A stretch of 64,000 nucleotides of DNA, taken from assembly GCA_963669155.1 (NCBI GenBank), contig OZ022589.1, positions 10,838,845 to 10,902,844 of the forward strand, written 5' to 3'. This document shows positions 37,024 to 39,990 of the stretch, piece after piece. Origin of the DNA: Arbacia lixula (Eukaryota; Echinodermata; Echinoidea; Arbacioida; Arbaciidae). The notes beneath the pieces were generated by a model. That model made no database searches, was not told the DNA's origin, and saw only the letters and a program-made list of their open reading frames with translations. Within the stretch, counting starts at the first letter, position 1. The number at the start of each line of letters is the position of its first letter. The translations under genes were made by a program, and so were the position numbers.

Positions 37024-37647
37024 TTTCTCTCTTTCTAAGTATCTAGCTTTCAATATGCAGCCATGCCTAAGGCGCAGTTCAAAATGGGAGGAAAGGGGGT
37101 TGGGAGAGATTGGGAAGATTGGGAGGTGATTCAGAGCGTGCAGCTTATCTCCCTCATTTATCACATATGTCTTGATATAAGAGAAAGGTTCTTCCATGGT
37201 TAAAAGTATCTGATGGGTTTTATGGTACACCATACCATGGTACTTCACATGTTAGAAATTAAAAGGACTGGTTTCTTATTCTTTCGGAATCCCTCTGGAA
37301 GAAAAATGCTCAGAGAGCAAGTCAAAAGAGAGAGAATATGGAGTGGAGAGGGTGAAAGAGCTGTTGGCTTGATGTTTTGAATCTGGTAGTAAGTGAAAGG
37401 AATGTTTTCTCCCAGTGTTCACTCTTCACATTCCACTGTTTACCATACATTTGTGTCTCTCCCTGTTGTTTCAGCGCTATGCCAGGCAGGCCAGTATTCC
37501 CCCTCAGGACTCGGGCCCTGCACTCTGTGTCCTCTGGGTACCTACCAGGAGAACACCCAGCAGAAGAGTTGCAGTGCCTGTCCGAGAGGTCAAACAACTC
37601 GCTCACCAGGAGCACAAAACAAACAAGATTGTTTCCTGCTGGATTGA
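192..37647 (+). CDS. Large secreted sushi/HYR mosaic protein, 3' part (30 exons)
   Basis: A multi-exon gene whose 5' end lies left of the window. Thirty exons, each with an AG acceptor and a GT (once GC) donor and matching phases, give about 1,930 residues. Domain order is HYR, sushi x2, HYR, sushi x5, HYR, sushi x3, HYR, sushi x3, HYR, sushi x2, HYR x2, sushi, a ~170-residue linker with an RRRRR site, then two GCC2/GCC3-type cysteine modules and a TGA stop. All 16 sushi domains carry six cysteines plus the conserved Trp, as in selectin-type CCPs. There is no transmembrane segment, so the visible part is extracellular. Nearly every domain boundary is a phase 1 intron, so most exons could be skipped without breaking the frame. 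Sushi and HYR modules mediate protein binding in complement, adhesion and matrix proteins. The terminal module order resembles SVEP1/polydom, but orthology is not shown. The function of this protein is unknown. Confidence 0.93.
685..803 (+). CDS. HYR domain 1, second half
   Basis: The acceptor is ttgcttgcag and the phase 2 entry continues the exon at 192. It reads GGHSTVYTARDSAGNTAGC, the HYR closing motif (Y-x-A-x-D-x-A-G-N-x-x-x-C). The donor is gtgaga, in phase 1. Confidence 0.87.
1945..2290. repeat. Polypyrimidine tract (CTTTTC/CTTCTC)
   Basis: About 345 bases are almost purely C and T on the plus strand, built from irregular CTTTTC, CTTCTC and CTTCGC units. Reading frames open here on both strands encode only Ser/Phe/Pro/Leu or Lys/Arg/Glu, so they are composition artefacts. 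Such tracts can form triplex or H-DNA. Confidence 0.85.
3152..3462. mobile_element. CRE-bearing foldback MITE family, copy 1
   Basis: The two ends are imperfect inverted repeats. The left end reads like GGATAGATCATCCTTAAATT, and the right end AACTTCAGGGTCGACTTTCC is its diverged reverse complement. The middle carries GTGACGTTACGTG and CACGTGACGTCACAAA facing each other. Further copies lie at 23584-24047, 29063-29558 and 58908-59422, with fragments at 8189-8350 and 19117-19183. It is non-coding and probably a non-autonomous DNA transposon. Confidence 0.75.
3875..4241. mobile_element. Foldback MITE with ~150-bp arms
   Basis: Both ends match in inverted orientation. AAGGGCATATACTGTACTGG on the left faces CCAGTACAGTATACTACCTT on the right, and the arms continue inward with the GAAACTTGCTGA stretch and a TTAGTGATTTAATCACAAAT core. 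It is flanked by TA on both sides, consistent with a TA target duplication. There is no coding capacity. Confidence 0.8.
4760..4904. mobile_element. Short foldback MITE
   Basis: CATTTCATCAAAGGACTTGT on the left is mirrored by ACAAGTCCTTTGATGAAATG on the right. An inner pair GGATATTTTATCC / GGATAAAACGTC follows. It is ~145 bases and non-coding. Confidence 0.8.
5402..5510. repeat. Poly-C run followed by CAA/CGA microsatellite
   Basis: About 25 consecutive C are followed by an A run, CCACAACCACAACC, and then (CAA)n/(CGA)n triplets. Reading frames across it are artefacts. Confidence 0.9.
6465..6700. repeat. Dispersed repeat, inverted relative to 11085-11330
   Basis: GCACCTGTTGAGAACACA and CCACACAATCATGTT here match, in reverse complement, TGTGTTCTCAACAGGTGC and AACATGATTGTGTGG at 11090-11150. 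Similarity continues through the Ca-rich and CATTTC stretches on both sides. It is non-coding, and its right edge lies ~125 bp before the sushi 1 acceptor. Confidence 0.7.
6823..7011 (+). CDS. Sushi domain 1
   Basis: The acceptor is ctcctcccag, with phase 1 at both ends. It reads VIRCSSLPAPSHGTVGC, CTYSCSTGYRL, then YWSGSAATC: six cysteines with the sushi Gly-Tyr and Trp. The donor is gtaagt. Confidence 0.92.
7557..7733 (+). CDS. Sushi domain 2
   Basis: The acceptor is ttatcgacag, in phase 1. It reads VTCGARSSPSHGTVRC, CTYSCNSGYTLQGG, HWSNPAPTC, with six cysteines. The donor is gtaatt. It is close in sequence to sushi 1, so a fairly recent module duplication is plausible. Confidence 0.92.
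8189..8350. mobile_element. CRE-bearing MITE family, one-ended fragment
   Basis: The stretch AAGTTGGTTTCAATAAAAGC through TTTTGTGACGTCAGGTGCAA matches one arm of the family seen at 23584-24047. The other arm is missing. The sequence switches at ~8378 to an unrelated repeat with GTCTGTTGGTCTGTT units. Confidence 0.7.
8855..9109 (+). CDS. HYR domain 2
   Basis: The acceptor is cacattcag, in phase 1. It reads DTHAPVFSQC, ATDNSGETI, then SYSASDSAGNAAIACSF: a full HYR in one exon. The donor is gttaga, preceded by GCAG. The last ~40 bases of this exon are the source of a satellite in the following intron. Confidence 0.92.
9110..10470. repeat. Exon-edge-derived satellite with (TTGA)n spacers
   Basis: The intron holds about eight degenerate direct copies of the end of the preceding HYR exon and its splice donor (GCCTGCTCCTTCTCTGTCAC then AGTAGCAGGTTAGA). 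They lie near 9188, 9528, 9645, 9747, 9877, 10060, 10193 and 10395, and an inverted copy is near 9358 (TACTGTGACAGAGAAGAAG). Copies are separated by TTGATTGA-type microsatellite, which reaches an uninterrupted ~95 bases at 9927-10021. Each unit thus pairs an exon edge with TTGA repeats. Confidence 0.88.
10663..10848 (+). CDS. Sushi domain 3
   Basis: The acceptor is tcaccctccag, in phase 1. It reads VIRCAARTATAPLQVSC, CTYTCATGYKLQGQG, AWSNSAPTC, with six cysteines. The donor is gtaggt. Confidence 0.92.
10849..12273 (+). other. Intron with dispersed repeat and exon-edge copies
   Basis: It contains a dispersed repeat at 11085-11330 (inverted partner of 6465-6700) and, just before the next exon, two decayed copies of that exon's 5' edge (12099-12244). 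A GGCACACAAAGGATTAA phrase at ~11797 recurs near 9450. No further exon is seen. Confidence 0.65.
12099..12245 (+). repeat. Decayed tandem copies of the sushi 4 exon start
   Basis: TTTCTCCCATACTAG then TCATACAG..GTCTGCCCCAGTGTATGG at 12170-12220 aligns with the true TTTCTCCCTTCTAG then TCCTGCAG..GTCTGCACCTGTGCATGG at 12260-12312. A further partial copy (ATGGCCACATC..GGTCATGCTTCAGT) starts at 12099. The spacing is about 90 bases. The copies have lost the sushi cysteine pattern and are not exons. Confidence 0.7.
12274..12465 (+). CDS. Sushi domain 4
   Basis: The acceptor is tcccttctag, in phase 1. It reads VLQCPALSAPVHGGIIGSC, CSFGCAVGYELSGSS, VWNAQPPVC, with six cysteines. The donor is gtgagt. 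Confidence 0.92.
13029..13245. repeat. Two adjacent copies of a dispersed repeat
   Basis: GACACTTCAAAAGAAAAAGTCATGAAGAGG.. at 13029 is repeated in diverged form at 13155 (GACACTGCAAAAGAGAAAAT). Each copy ends in TTTTGTACA plus a G run. The same sequence forms the end of the longer repeats at 35010-35525 and 49500-49945. A C run follows at 13247. Confidence 0.75.
13308..13502 (+). CDS. Sushi domain 5
   Basis: The acceptor is tcctccttag, in phase 1. It reads IYCSKPALTTALQI, CQFSCSTGYYLTGN, TWSDSTPTCS, with six cysteines (IYC, AAC, HQC, FSC, LTC, PTC). The donor is gtgagt. There is no in-frame ATG-initiated reading frame here, so a simple ORF scan misses it. Confidence 0.9.
13917..14123 (+). 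CDS. Sushi domain 6
   Basis: The acceptor is ttgttggcag, in phase 1. It reads VISCAASQLPAPANAEKRGC, CSLVCNVGYLPTTP, VWSGPELTC, with six cysteines. The donor is gtaagg. Confidence 0.92.
14570..14779 (+). CDS. Sushi domain 7
   Basis: The acceptor is ttccgcacag, in phase 1. It reads VVMCPVPPLTSDGAITGC, CAHSCDEGFTQTGG, GWDGTQIIC, with six cysteines and Phe in place of the Gly-Tyr tyrosine. The donor is gtacag, followed at once by a (TTCAA)n microsatellite (14785-14824). Confidence 0.92.
14785..14824. repeat. (TTCAA)n microsatellite
   Basis: About eight TTCAA units start five bases after the sushi 7 donor. Length variation here could affect donor context. Confidence 0.9.
14985..15237. mobile_element. 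Foldback MITE
   Basis: TTCCCTACTCTGACAAAAGG on the left faces CCTTTTGTCAGAGTAGGGCA on the right. The span is ~250 bases and non-coding. A lone end of the same family lies at ~30623-30655 (TGCTTCCTTTTGTGAAAGTA). Confidence 0.8.
15754..15940. mobile_element. Foldback MITE family 2, copy 1
   Basis: TGGGTGTTTCACCAAGCTAT is mirrored by AGCTTGGTGAAACACCCCCC. The arms (~75 bases) include TTCGTAAGTTACGAATGA and TTCTTGTGCTAAAT. Relatives lie at 21431-21736 and 22159-22456. Confidence 0.85.
16186..16289 (+). CDS. HYR domain 3, first half
   Basis: The acceptor is ttcacgttgcag, in phase 1. It reads DTTPPVFECPSDQLVW then VPWSDWEPLM, the HYR opening. The donor is gtgaga, in phase 0. A run of about 19 G follows ~14 bases after the donor. 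Confidence 0.85.
16303..16322. repeat. Poly-G run in intron
   Basis: About 19 consecutive G lie just after the HYR 3 first-half donor. Their length is probably unstable in sequencing and replication. Confidence 0.9.
16740..17145. repeat. Direct repeat pair flanking a tRNA-like SINE head
   Basis: TTACAGGATGGAGCACGCTC and its ~95-base continuation at 16740 recur in diverged form at 17046 (TTACAGGATGGAGCTTGCTA). Between them lies a tRNA-like stretch (16950-17017) with TGGTTAAGTCGCTGCC as an A-box-like element and GGTTCAAGTCC (16993-17003) fitting the RNA polymerase III B-box. The layout suggests a tRNA-derived SINE or its tandem remnants. I do not claim a functional tRNA. Confidence 0.5.
17313..17481 (+). 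CDS. HYR domain 3, second half
   Basis: The acceptor is atttttctgcag, in phase 0. It reads GTDRGDPLQATLF, then LIYRGPDLAGNTGSCSF, the HYR close. The donor is gtacat, in phase 1. Confidence 0.88.
17482..18665 (+). other. Intron, 1.2 kb
   Basis: No exon is seen. At 18298-18372 a repeat matches, inverted, 23208-23272 (CCATACAGCAGATTATNCG core). At 18417-18495 another dispersed repeat matches, inverted, 26170-26235 (CCAAAATTTGCCATGGAACT). The rest has no features I can name. Confidence 0.6.
18666..18890 (+). CDS. Sushi domain 8
   Basis: The acceptor is gtccaatgcag, in phase 1. It reads VTRCPPLPVPSHGLLALDD, CPITCEDGYQLSVG, FWSGDEVTC. It has six cysteines and is slightly longer than its neighbours because of an insert between the first two. 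The donor is gtaggt. Confidence 0.92.
19117..19183. mobile_element. CRE-bearing MITE family, end fragment
   Basis: TTCTGCTTTTATTGAGAGAAACTT.. ATATCCCTTTAAG matches one terminus of the family at 29063-29558. Only the last ~65 bases are present. Confidence 0.55.
19325..19570. repeat. TTATATGTGAC minisatellite
   Basis: About twenty irregular copies of an 11-base unit ATGTGACTTAT, with ATGTGACTTGTC variants, fill the intron before sushi 9. Confidence 0.9.
19647..19838 (+). CDS. Sushi domain 9
   Basis: The acceptor is catttgtacag, in phase 1. It reads VKNCSVPEVTNGGSRDC, CQFDCDPGYMAPSG, SWDGDDLQC, with six cysteines. The donor is gtaagc. Confidence 0.92.
19940..20110. repeat. Two-copy tandem repeat (~90-base unit)
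   Basis: TTTAAAGACATCGTAGCCCA.. AGGTCAAACAAATC is repeated at ~20032 as TTTAAAGACAGGGTAGCCCA.. AGGTCAAAAAATG. A related phrase, GACAGGGTAGCCCTTTTGCA, is at ~44917, so it also belongs to a dispersed family. Confidence 0.75.
20419..20625 (+). CDS. Sushi domain 10
   Basis: The acceptor is ttctttgacag, in phase 1. It reads VAKTCPALFVIPHGSV, CEFSCQAGFQLQSG, EWSSNVRPQC, with six cysteines. The donor is gttagt. Confidence 0.92.
21005..21140 (+). CDS. HYR domain 4, first half
   Basis: The acceptor is tttttctgcag, in phase 1. It reads DVQPPSFSIQCPLLIPV, then EPVGIDNSGQVNVTR. The donor is gtagca, in phase 2, at the same domain position and phase as the intron inside HYR 1. Confidence 0.87.
21154..21308. 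mobile_element. Short foldback MITE next to a donor
   Basis: CAGGTTGCATATAGGTTTCC faces GAAAACCTATATGCAACATG, with inner TGTAACTTACCATCAATGGT mirrored by TGATGGTAAGTTACAATGAT. It begins only 13 bases into the intron after HYR 4 first half. Confidence 0.85.
21431..21736. mobile_element. Foldback MITE family 2, copy 2
   Basis: GGGGATGTTTCACGAAGCTG and AGCTTGGTGAAACACCCCCA form the ends, with TTCTTGTGCTAAATGAGA facing TATTTAGCACAAGAAGGGGT inside. It is longer than copy 1 because of an AT-rich centre. Confidence 0.8.
21878..21996 (+). CDS. HYR domain 4, second half; GC donor
   Basis: The acceptor is tctttatccacag, in phase 2. It reads RLAPDVGPGTIF, GYLATDSSGLTARC, IISVTG. To leave in phase 1 and join sushi 11 the exon must end at ACAG before gcatgt. 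That makes a GC-AG intron with an otherwise good donor match (CAG/GCATGT). The only nearby GT (gtacca, 5 bases on) would leave in phase 2 and break the frame. Confidence 0.8.
22125..22150. repeat. Poly-G run
   Basis: About 22 consecutive G lie in the intron after HYR 4, abutting a decayed foldback element. Confidence 0.9.
22159..22456. mobile_element. Foldback MITE family 2, decayed copy 3
   Basis: GACTGGTGACCTATTCTTGTGCTAAATGAG.. and ..GGCACACAAGAACAGGTCACCGG.. AAAACACCCCTC match the arms and centre of the element at 21431-21736. The left terminus is degraded next to the poly-G run. Confidence 0.65.
23355..23543 (+). CDS. Sushi domain 11
   Basis: The acceptor is tctgttctccag, in phase 1. 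It reads VQRCPAQQPPSQGAVQGC, CAFSCLPGYSLVGE, QWSHDAPIC, with six cysteines. The donor is gtgagt. Confidence 0.92.
23584..24047. mobile_element. CRE-bearing foldback MITE family, copy 2
   Basis: The ends AAAGGGATAATTCACCCCGC and GGGTGAACTATCCCTTTAAA are inverted. Both arms carry the TTTCAATTAAAGCAGAAACA stretch, and one arm carries a GACGTCACAAAAT motif. It sits in the intron after sushi 11. Confidence 0.85.
24385..24495 (+). repeat. Decayed tandem copy of the sushi 12 acceptor region
   Basis: ATAAGCTCTT.. CAGATCAAGTGACATTGTGC.. CTCCCCAGTC at 24387-24490 aligns with ATAAGCTCTT.. CAGATCAAATAACATTGCAC.. CTTCTCCAGTC at 24537-24645, the true splice acceptor. The unit is ~150 bases. The copy ends soon after the AG and lacks the sushi cysteine. 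Confidence 0.75.
24643..24837 (+). CDS. Sushi domain 12
   Basis: The acceptor is ccttctccag, in phase 1. It reads VKTCPALAVEPPATLTGC, CTFHCPFGYQGDGE, TWTSTDFNC, with six cysteines. The donor is gtgagt. Confidence 0.92.
24990..25055 (-). repeat. tRNA-like SINE head
   Basis: On the minus strand TAGCCTGGTGGATAATGTC (A-box-like) is followed by GATTCAAATCCC (B-box) at tRNA-like spacing. I see no full cloverleaf, so this is more likely a SINE fragment than a tRNA gene. Confidence 0.45.
25736..25936 (+). CDS. Sushi domain 13
   Basis: The acceptor is catgacatcag, in phase 1. It reads TSCPPLAATGAIS, SSC, CRLQCITPGFEVQP, TWTDDILQAQC, with six cysteines. The donor is gtaagg. Confidence 0.9.
25956..26072. 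mobile_element. Small foldback element
   Basis: TTCACCAAATTTTGCTGTAA on the left faces TTACAGCAAAAAATCCTGTG then GAATTTCACCAACC on the right. The ~117-base element starts 20 bases after the sushi 13 exon. Confidence 0.75.
26279..26356. repeat. Small hairpin repeat
   Basis: CTGTTCAGCATGTGAATGG and AAAAAGCCAGCC face GGGCTGGATTTTTTCC and ATTCAGATGCTGAACAG. This gives a ~30-base stem with a short loop. No gene is implied. Confidence 0.7.
26793..27032 (+). CDS. HYR domain 5
   Basis: The acceptor is catttcctgtag, in phase 1. It reads DVVPPSFDQCPDSF, TATDNSGIDPTVTC, TCSATDNTGLRNECRF. It is a full HYR in one exon. The donor is gtgaaa. Confidence 0.92.
27732..27923 (+). CDS. Sushi domain 14
   Basis: The acceptor is tggtcacacag, in phase 1. 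It reads VRQCPEELQPPMFGTLTGPC, CHVTCLVGYELVGS, HWYAEEEPHC, with six cysteines. The donor is gtgagt. Confidence 0.92.
28122..28212 (+). repeat. Decayed copy of the sushi 15 exon start
   Basis: AATAAACCTTGAAT.. GTTGTCCTCCCACAG then CAATTGACTGCCTCACTTGA aligns with 28395-28445 (AATAAACCTTGAAT.. GTTGTCCCACAG then TGATTGGCTGCCTGCCCTTG). Similarity continues through TTGACC.. GTGTGTCGGTCT. Read as an exon in the expected phase, the copy meets a TGA within seven codons, so it is a pseudo-exon. Confidence 0.82.
28427..28645 (+). CDS. Sushi domain 15
   Basis: The acceptor is gttgtcccacag, in phase 1. It reads VIGCLPLTFDPSVSVSPLSC, CTLHCQDDLVLTGA, EWMGELNNTVVRC. It has six cysteines. The usual Gly-Tyr after the fourth is replaced (DDL). 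The donor is gtgagt. Confidence 0.9.
29063..29558. mobile_element. CRE-bearing foldback MITE family, copy 3
   Basis: TTAAAGGGATAGCCCACCCT and AGGGTGGACTATCCCTTTAA form near-perfect termini, which makes this the best preserved end pair of the family in the window. The arms carry TTTTGTGACGTCTCGTGC and GTGATGTCACAAAATG. The TTAA at the edges could include a TA target site. Confidence 0.88.
29949..30206 (+). CDS. HYR domain 6
   Basis: The acceptor is tcttgcttgacag, in phase 1. It reads DRTPPTILSCPNQPI, PPTATDNVDNAADI, CSYIFTDSSDNSALCIF. It is a full HYR in one exon. The donor is gtgagt. Confidence 0.92.
30726..30971 (+). CDS. HYR domain 7 (divergent)
   Basis: The acceptor is ttttacatgaag, in phase 1. 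It reads QVQPLVAFCPPGQNITT, VEWEVPQFQ, HTIQCQARDYESGLTVEC. It aligns to HYR in its cysteines and the G-x-H/x-x-x-C-x-A-x-D segment but has lost the D-N-S-G turn. NIT is a possible N-glycosylation site. The donor is gtaaga. It is directly adjacent to HYR 6, giving an HYR-HYR pair. Confidence 0.88.
30962..31146 (+). repeat. Tandem duplication spanning the HYR 7 donor
   Basis: GACATCACGCGTAAG.. ATCACAAGTTTCAAGTTT.. ATTTCCAGAAC (from 30962) is followed by TACATCACACGTAAG.. ATCACAAGTTTCAAGTTG.. ATTTCCAGAAT (from 31054). The unit is 92 bases. It copies the last 10 exon bases and the donor, and the second copy keeps a usable-looking GTAAGG. Confidence 0.85.
31301..32216. mobile_element. Foldback DNA element, ~0.9 kb
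   Basis: GGGGCGGTATTCCATAAACA and TGTTTATGGAATACGGCCCC are inverted termini. Inside are many TTAGTCTAAGCAATT/AATTGCTTAGA repeats near both ends and a GACGTCA-containing centre. Small frames inside have no recognisable transposase. It is a non-autonomous TIR element of unassigned superfamily. Confidence 0.85.
32455..32658 (+). CDS. Sushi domain 16 (NAGNAG acceptor)
   Basis: The acceptor region reads ttttgagagcag. The CAG at 32452-32454 gives phase 1 and PEPCHTLRTPANGG. The GAG three bases earlier also gives phase 1 and would add one Ala. It continues CTMVCNGGYDIPR, RWYPHSNVPDC, with six cysteines. The donor is gtaagt. Confidence 0.88.
32659..34251 (+). other. Intron, 1.6 kb
   Basis: It holds one foldback element (32912-33291). 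The remainder (33300-34250) shows no exon with matching splice sites and no repeat I can recognise. Confidence 0.6.
32912..33291. mobile_element. Foldback MITE family 3, copy 1
   Basis: GTAACCCGTCCCTTTTGCAG and GTAAAAGGGACGGGCCATCT are inverted ends. The same family is at 48939-49458 in the ARF gene. Confidence 0.8.
34252..34538 (+). CDS. Linker exon 1 with RRRRR site
   Basis: The acceptor is actccctccccag, in phase 1. It reads VRRPNRLNLPLSIMYLEGHC, then a helix-like NQDVAERFISIITQT segment, ICTQNQLC, NIQVTCG, and SRRRRRAAG (Arg codons 34458-34472). I cannot name a known domain. The strand-helix-strand look, with a polybasic site followed by another strand-helix-strand in the next exon, recalls furin-cleaved ferredoxin-like or heterodimer folds, but that is inference. 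The donor is gtaata, in phase 0. A related spacer sits between sushi 4 and the GCC2/3 modules in SVEP1-type proteins. Confidence 0.85.
34539..34910 (+). repeat. Exon-edge-derived minisatellite after linker exon 1
   Basis: The last ~25 exon bases plus donor (GGAGATGTGATGATGG then TTTCTATGGTAATAG) recur about seven more times at ~55-60-base spacing, starting near 34564, 34613, 34659, 34713, 34770, 34828 and 34883. A shared spacer, TTCAAGTATTTTATGTGA, lies between them. Several copies keep ATG/GTAAC-like donors. Confidence 0.88.
35010..35525. repeat. Dispersed repeat, ~0.5 kb (HYR gene copy)
   Basis: GACATGAAGATCAAACTTTT.. CATAATCAACAATATCATGT.. CAGTGATAAAGAGCA.. GATTTTGGTCTGACATGCGA.. GTGTCCGATTTGTT.. 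TTGCAAGACACTTCAAAGG matches 49500-49945 throughout, and its 3' quarter matches 13029-13245. It is non-coding. The class is unknown. Confidence 0.8.
35646..35862 (+). CDS. Linker exon 2
   Basis: The acceptor is ggttaattctag, in phase 0. It reads LVRLVPHDGTNHTGT, a helix-like MKALAQHIHWQTKTM, then LDDIFVECEDGYIPDHQQ and QTC. NHT is a possible N-glycosylation site. The donor is gtgagt, in phase 1. With the previous exon it forms the ~170-residue linker between the last sushi and the cysteine-rich tail. Confidence 0.87.
36317..36478 (+). CDS. GCC2/GCC3-type cysteine module 1
   Basis: The acceptor is tgcctttag, in phase 1. It reads ACPRGHYFDRSSVQCMEC, AVGYYQDQEGQTSCQPC, PSGTWTTGTGAREPSAC. The C-P-x-G-x-Y/F and Y-x-x-x-x-G-x-x-x-C-x-x-C-P-x-G pattern is that of ephrin-receptor-like GCC2/GCC3 domains. 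The donor is gtaggt. Confidence 0.9.
36535..37040. repeat. Long CT-rich tract
   Basis: About 500 bases of (CTCT)n, CTGT and CCCT sequence are almost free of purines in its second half. Frames across it on either strand are artefacts. It lies ~430 bases upstream of the last exon. Confidence 0.92.
37475..37647 (+). CDS. Terminal exon: GCC2/GCC3 module 2 and stop
   Basis: The acceptor is cctgttgtttcag, in phase 1. It reads ALCQAGQYSPSGLGPCTLC, PLGTYQENTQQKSCSAC, PRGQTTRSPGAQNKQDC, then FLLD and TGA. It ends right after a complete module, with no membrane anchor or GPI-type tail, so the protein is probably soluble or matrix-bound. Confidence 0.88.
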
Positions 37648-39546
37648 AAGGGAAGCAGCAGCAGCACACCTATAAAAAAGGTGTTGCCTAGCAACTAACC
37701 CGCCCCCTCCCCCACCCCCCTCCATCCCAACACCTCCTTTATGCACCACATGGACATTTTGATACTTCCTACAGAACAGCGTTTTCATTAAAGTAAAGGA
37801 GGAGTTGATATATCATAGTAACATAAACAGATATCTCCATACCCGCTCAGTAAAGGTACATCTCATCAGCTTTTAAAAAAAAATTCTTCTTTTGGTCAAA
37901 GAAAAAAGTCTGCAATGTGCACATACATTAGTTGCTACTATATCGGTAACACCTTGGGCTAAATGGAAGGTAGTTATTGGCTGCATAGTGGTGCAGGTTC
38001 ATCTGTATTTGGAACATCTTGGTCAACCAGTTTATGTCTTGCTTTTCAAGATAAAATCAAAGTACATTTTTGCCCAGCATAATACAAAATGCACCTGCCA
38101 ATATTGGTAGGAAAGAGTAAAGTTAGAATTTAGTTGCAGATATCCTTTAACAGAGTGAACATTTCTGTAAATGTATACTTTATATTATTGTTAGCAGTAT
38201 CTTTATGAGCTGAGAATAATTAAATCTTAGATATAGTGTAACTCTTTCGTATACTATTTAGAAGAGTTCAGGTTTTGGGCCTAAAGTAATTGCACAAATC
38301 AATTTCCTAGAAATTGCATGGTTTGCCTTTGGGAGCCAAGTTTGATTACCACCATAAGATGTTTATTGATAAGAGGCTGAGATATCTTTAAAAAAAATAT
38401 AGAAACCGGTACATGTAAGACAACATAATTGTATGTGTGCAGCAGTAATACAGTATGCAGTTTGTTACCGGTTTGAAATATGGTGTTGGTTCTCATTCAC
38501 ATTAGATCCAGATACATGTATGTGTTTTATACATATCTTTTTAAGTAGTTGGAAAGCATTAACTTGTGTCAAATGATAAAGCTAATCAAGCTACATTGAC
38601 AAGAAATTATGGTCTATGATTTTTCTATTTTTCTGTTTTTGTATTACATGTATTATGTAGTCATTATGTAAATATTCTTGTTTCTTTGACTGTGTGAGAT
38701 AATCATAAATTGTCACCATGTGTTATCTGCCAATTCAAACCCACCAATTAAACAAATCATGAAAAGAAGTTGTTATCTCTGAATACTAGTAAACCTTATT
38801 GATTTCTCATAACATAACTAGAGAAAAAGAGATTCTAGGCATACGACCTAGTATCTGTTTGGTTCTTCCACAATAAATTAGATTCATTATGCGTGTGTAC
38901 CATTGGAAAGTTGTTAATCTCTATTTCAGAATCTGTTTCCAACACAACAGTTATTCTCAGAGACTTTTTGATGGTTTTGAGGTCAACCTACAATGTCCTT
39001 TCTGCCAGAAGCATCATGACACTGTAATGTGAGTCATTTTGCTGAAAGTTTTGGTTTAACATGCTTTGATATTTTTTTTATATCTGCATGTTTATTGTTC
39101 ACAAAATCAGACGAGGCTCGTCGTTCGCAAACAACCTTGTTTCACTTAGCAGCTATTTCAAAAGTAACATCTTTTTTAACCCGCACGGTATAGTAATATG
39201 TACAATTTAAATGTTCATTCTGGATTCTTTGAATCACCTAATCAAGTGTTTACATATTATTTCTAGATTTGTTGGTTGACTTTTAGGTCATTGTTTGGTC
39301 TTTGTGAATATATGATGAATGAAATGTTCATTGGTTCCTTGGGGTATTTTAAGTGTGATTCTCATGATATAGAGCCAGACGCAGTGGGTTAGGCACTTAG
39401 TTTGTTCATTGTCTACCATTTGGGGTCTCATATTGCGTGTATTTCTGTCATTTCAACCAGCTGGGATATGTGTATTAAAAGTTTTCTGGTGAAAATAGAG
39501 TGGTCTGTCATTGATTTTCAATGTGTTTGCAGAACTTGGATGTGAT

Positions 39547-39587
<41 letters not shown>

Positions 39588-39990
39588 TGTATGTCTGTGT
39601 CATGCAATCAGTCTAGGAGCTGTTTATTAAGTTGATTAATCACACGGCCATTCATTAACCAAGCAGTTAATAATTGCTTCCATCTATCTATCTACTAGCC
39701 CATCTAGCAATTTGGTTGTTTATTTACTTTTCTTCTAATAATTTATACTATGTATGTCTATCTCTCTATACATGTATCTATCTTTCACTTTTGATAAAGG
39801 CCCTTGACCCAAATATTACATGAACAAATTGTCTCCGTCGTTTTCATTCCCCTCTAGTTTATATCTCTCAATATATCTGTATATGTTATTCATTGTAACA
39901 TGTTTTCATATGCATAGAAGAATATATGAGGTACGATGGCGCTTAAAAAAATAGAAGTAAACACCAACAAATAGATAAAATAAGACGCCA
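37648..39990 (+). other. 3' UTR/flank of the sushi/HYR gene
   Basis: No coding exon is seen. Candidate polyadenylation signals are ATTAAA at 37787-37792 and AATAAA at 38872-38877, the latter followed by GT-rich GCGTGTGT. I cannot tell which is used. A GT microsatellite is at 39543-39590. The rest is AT-rich without visible features. Confidence 0.4.
39543..39590. repeat. (GT)n microsatellite
   Basis: About 18 GT units end in GCGCGC. This is a potential Z-DNA-forming tract. Confidence 0.9.

Noticed and set aside
36765-37248. Leu/Ser- and Arg/Glu-rich open frames
   Set aside because: Composition artefacts of the CT-rich tract.
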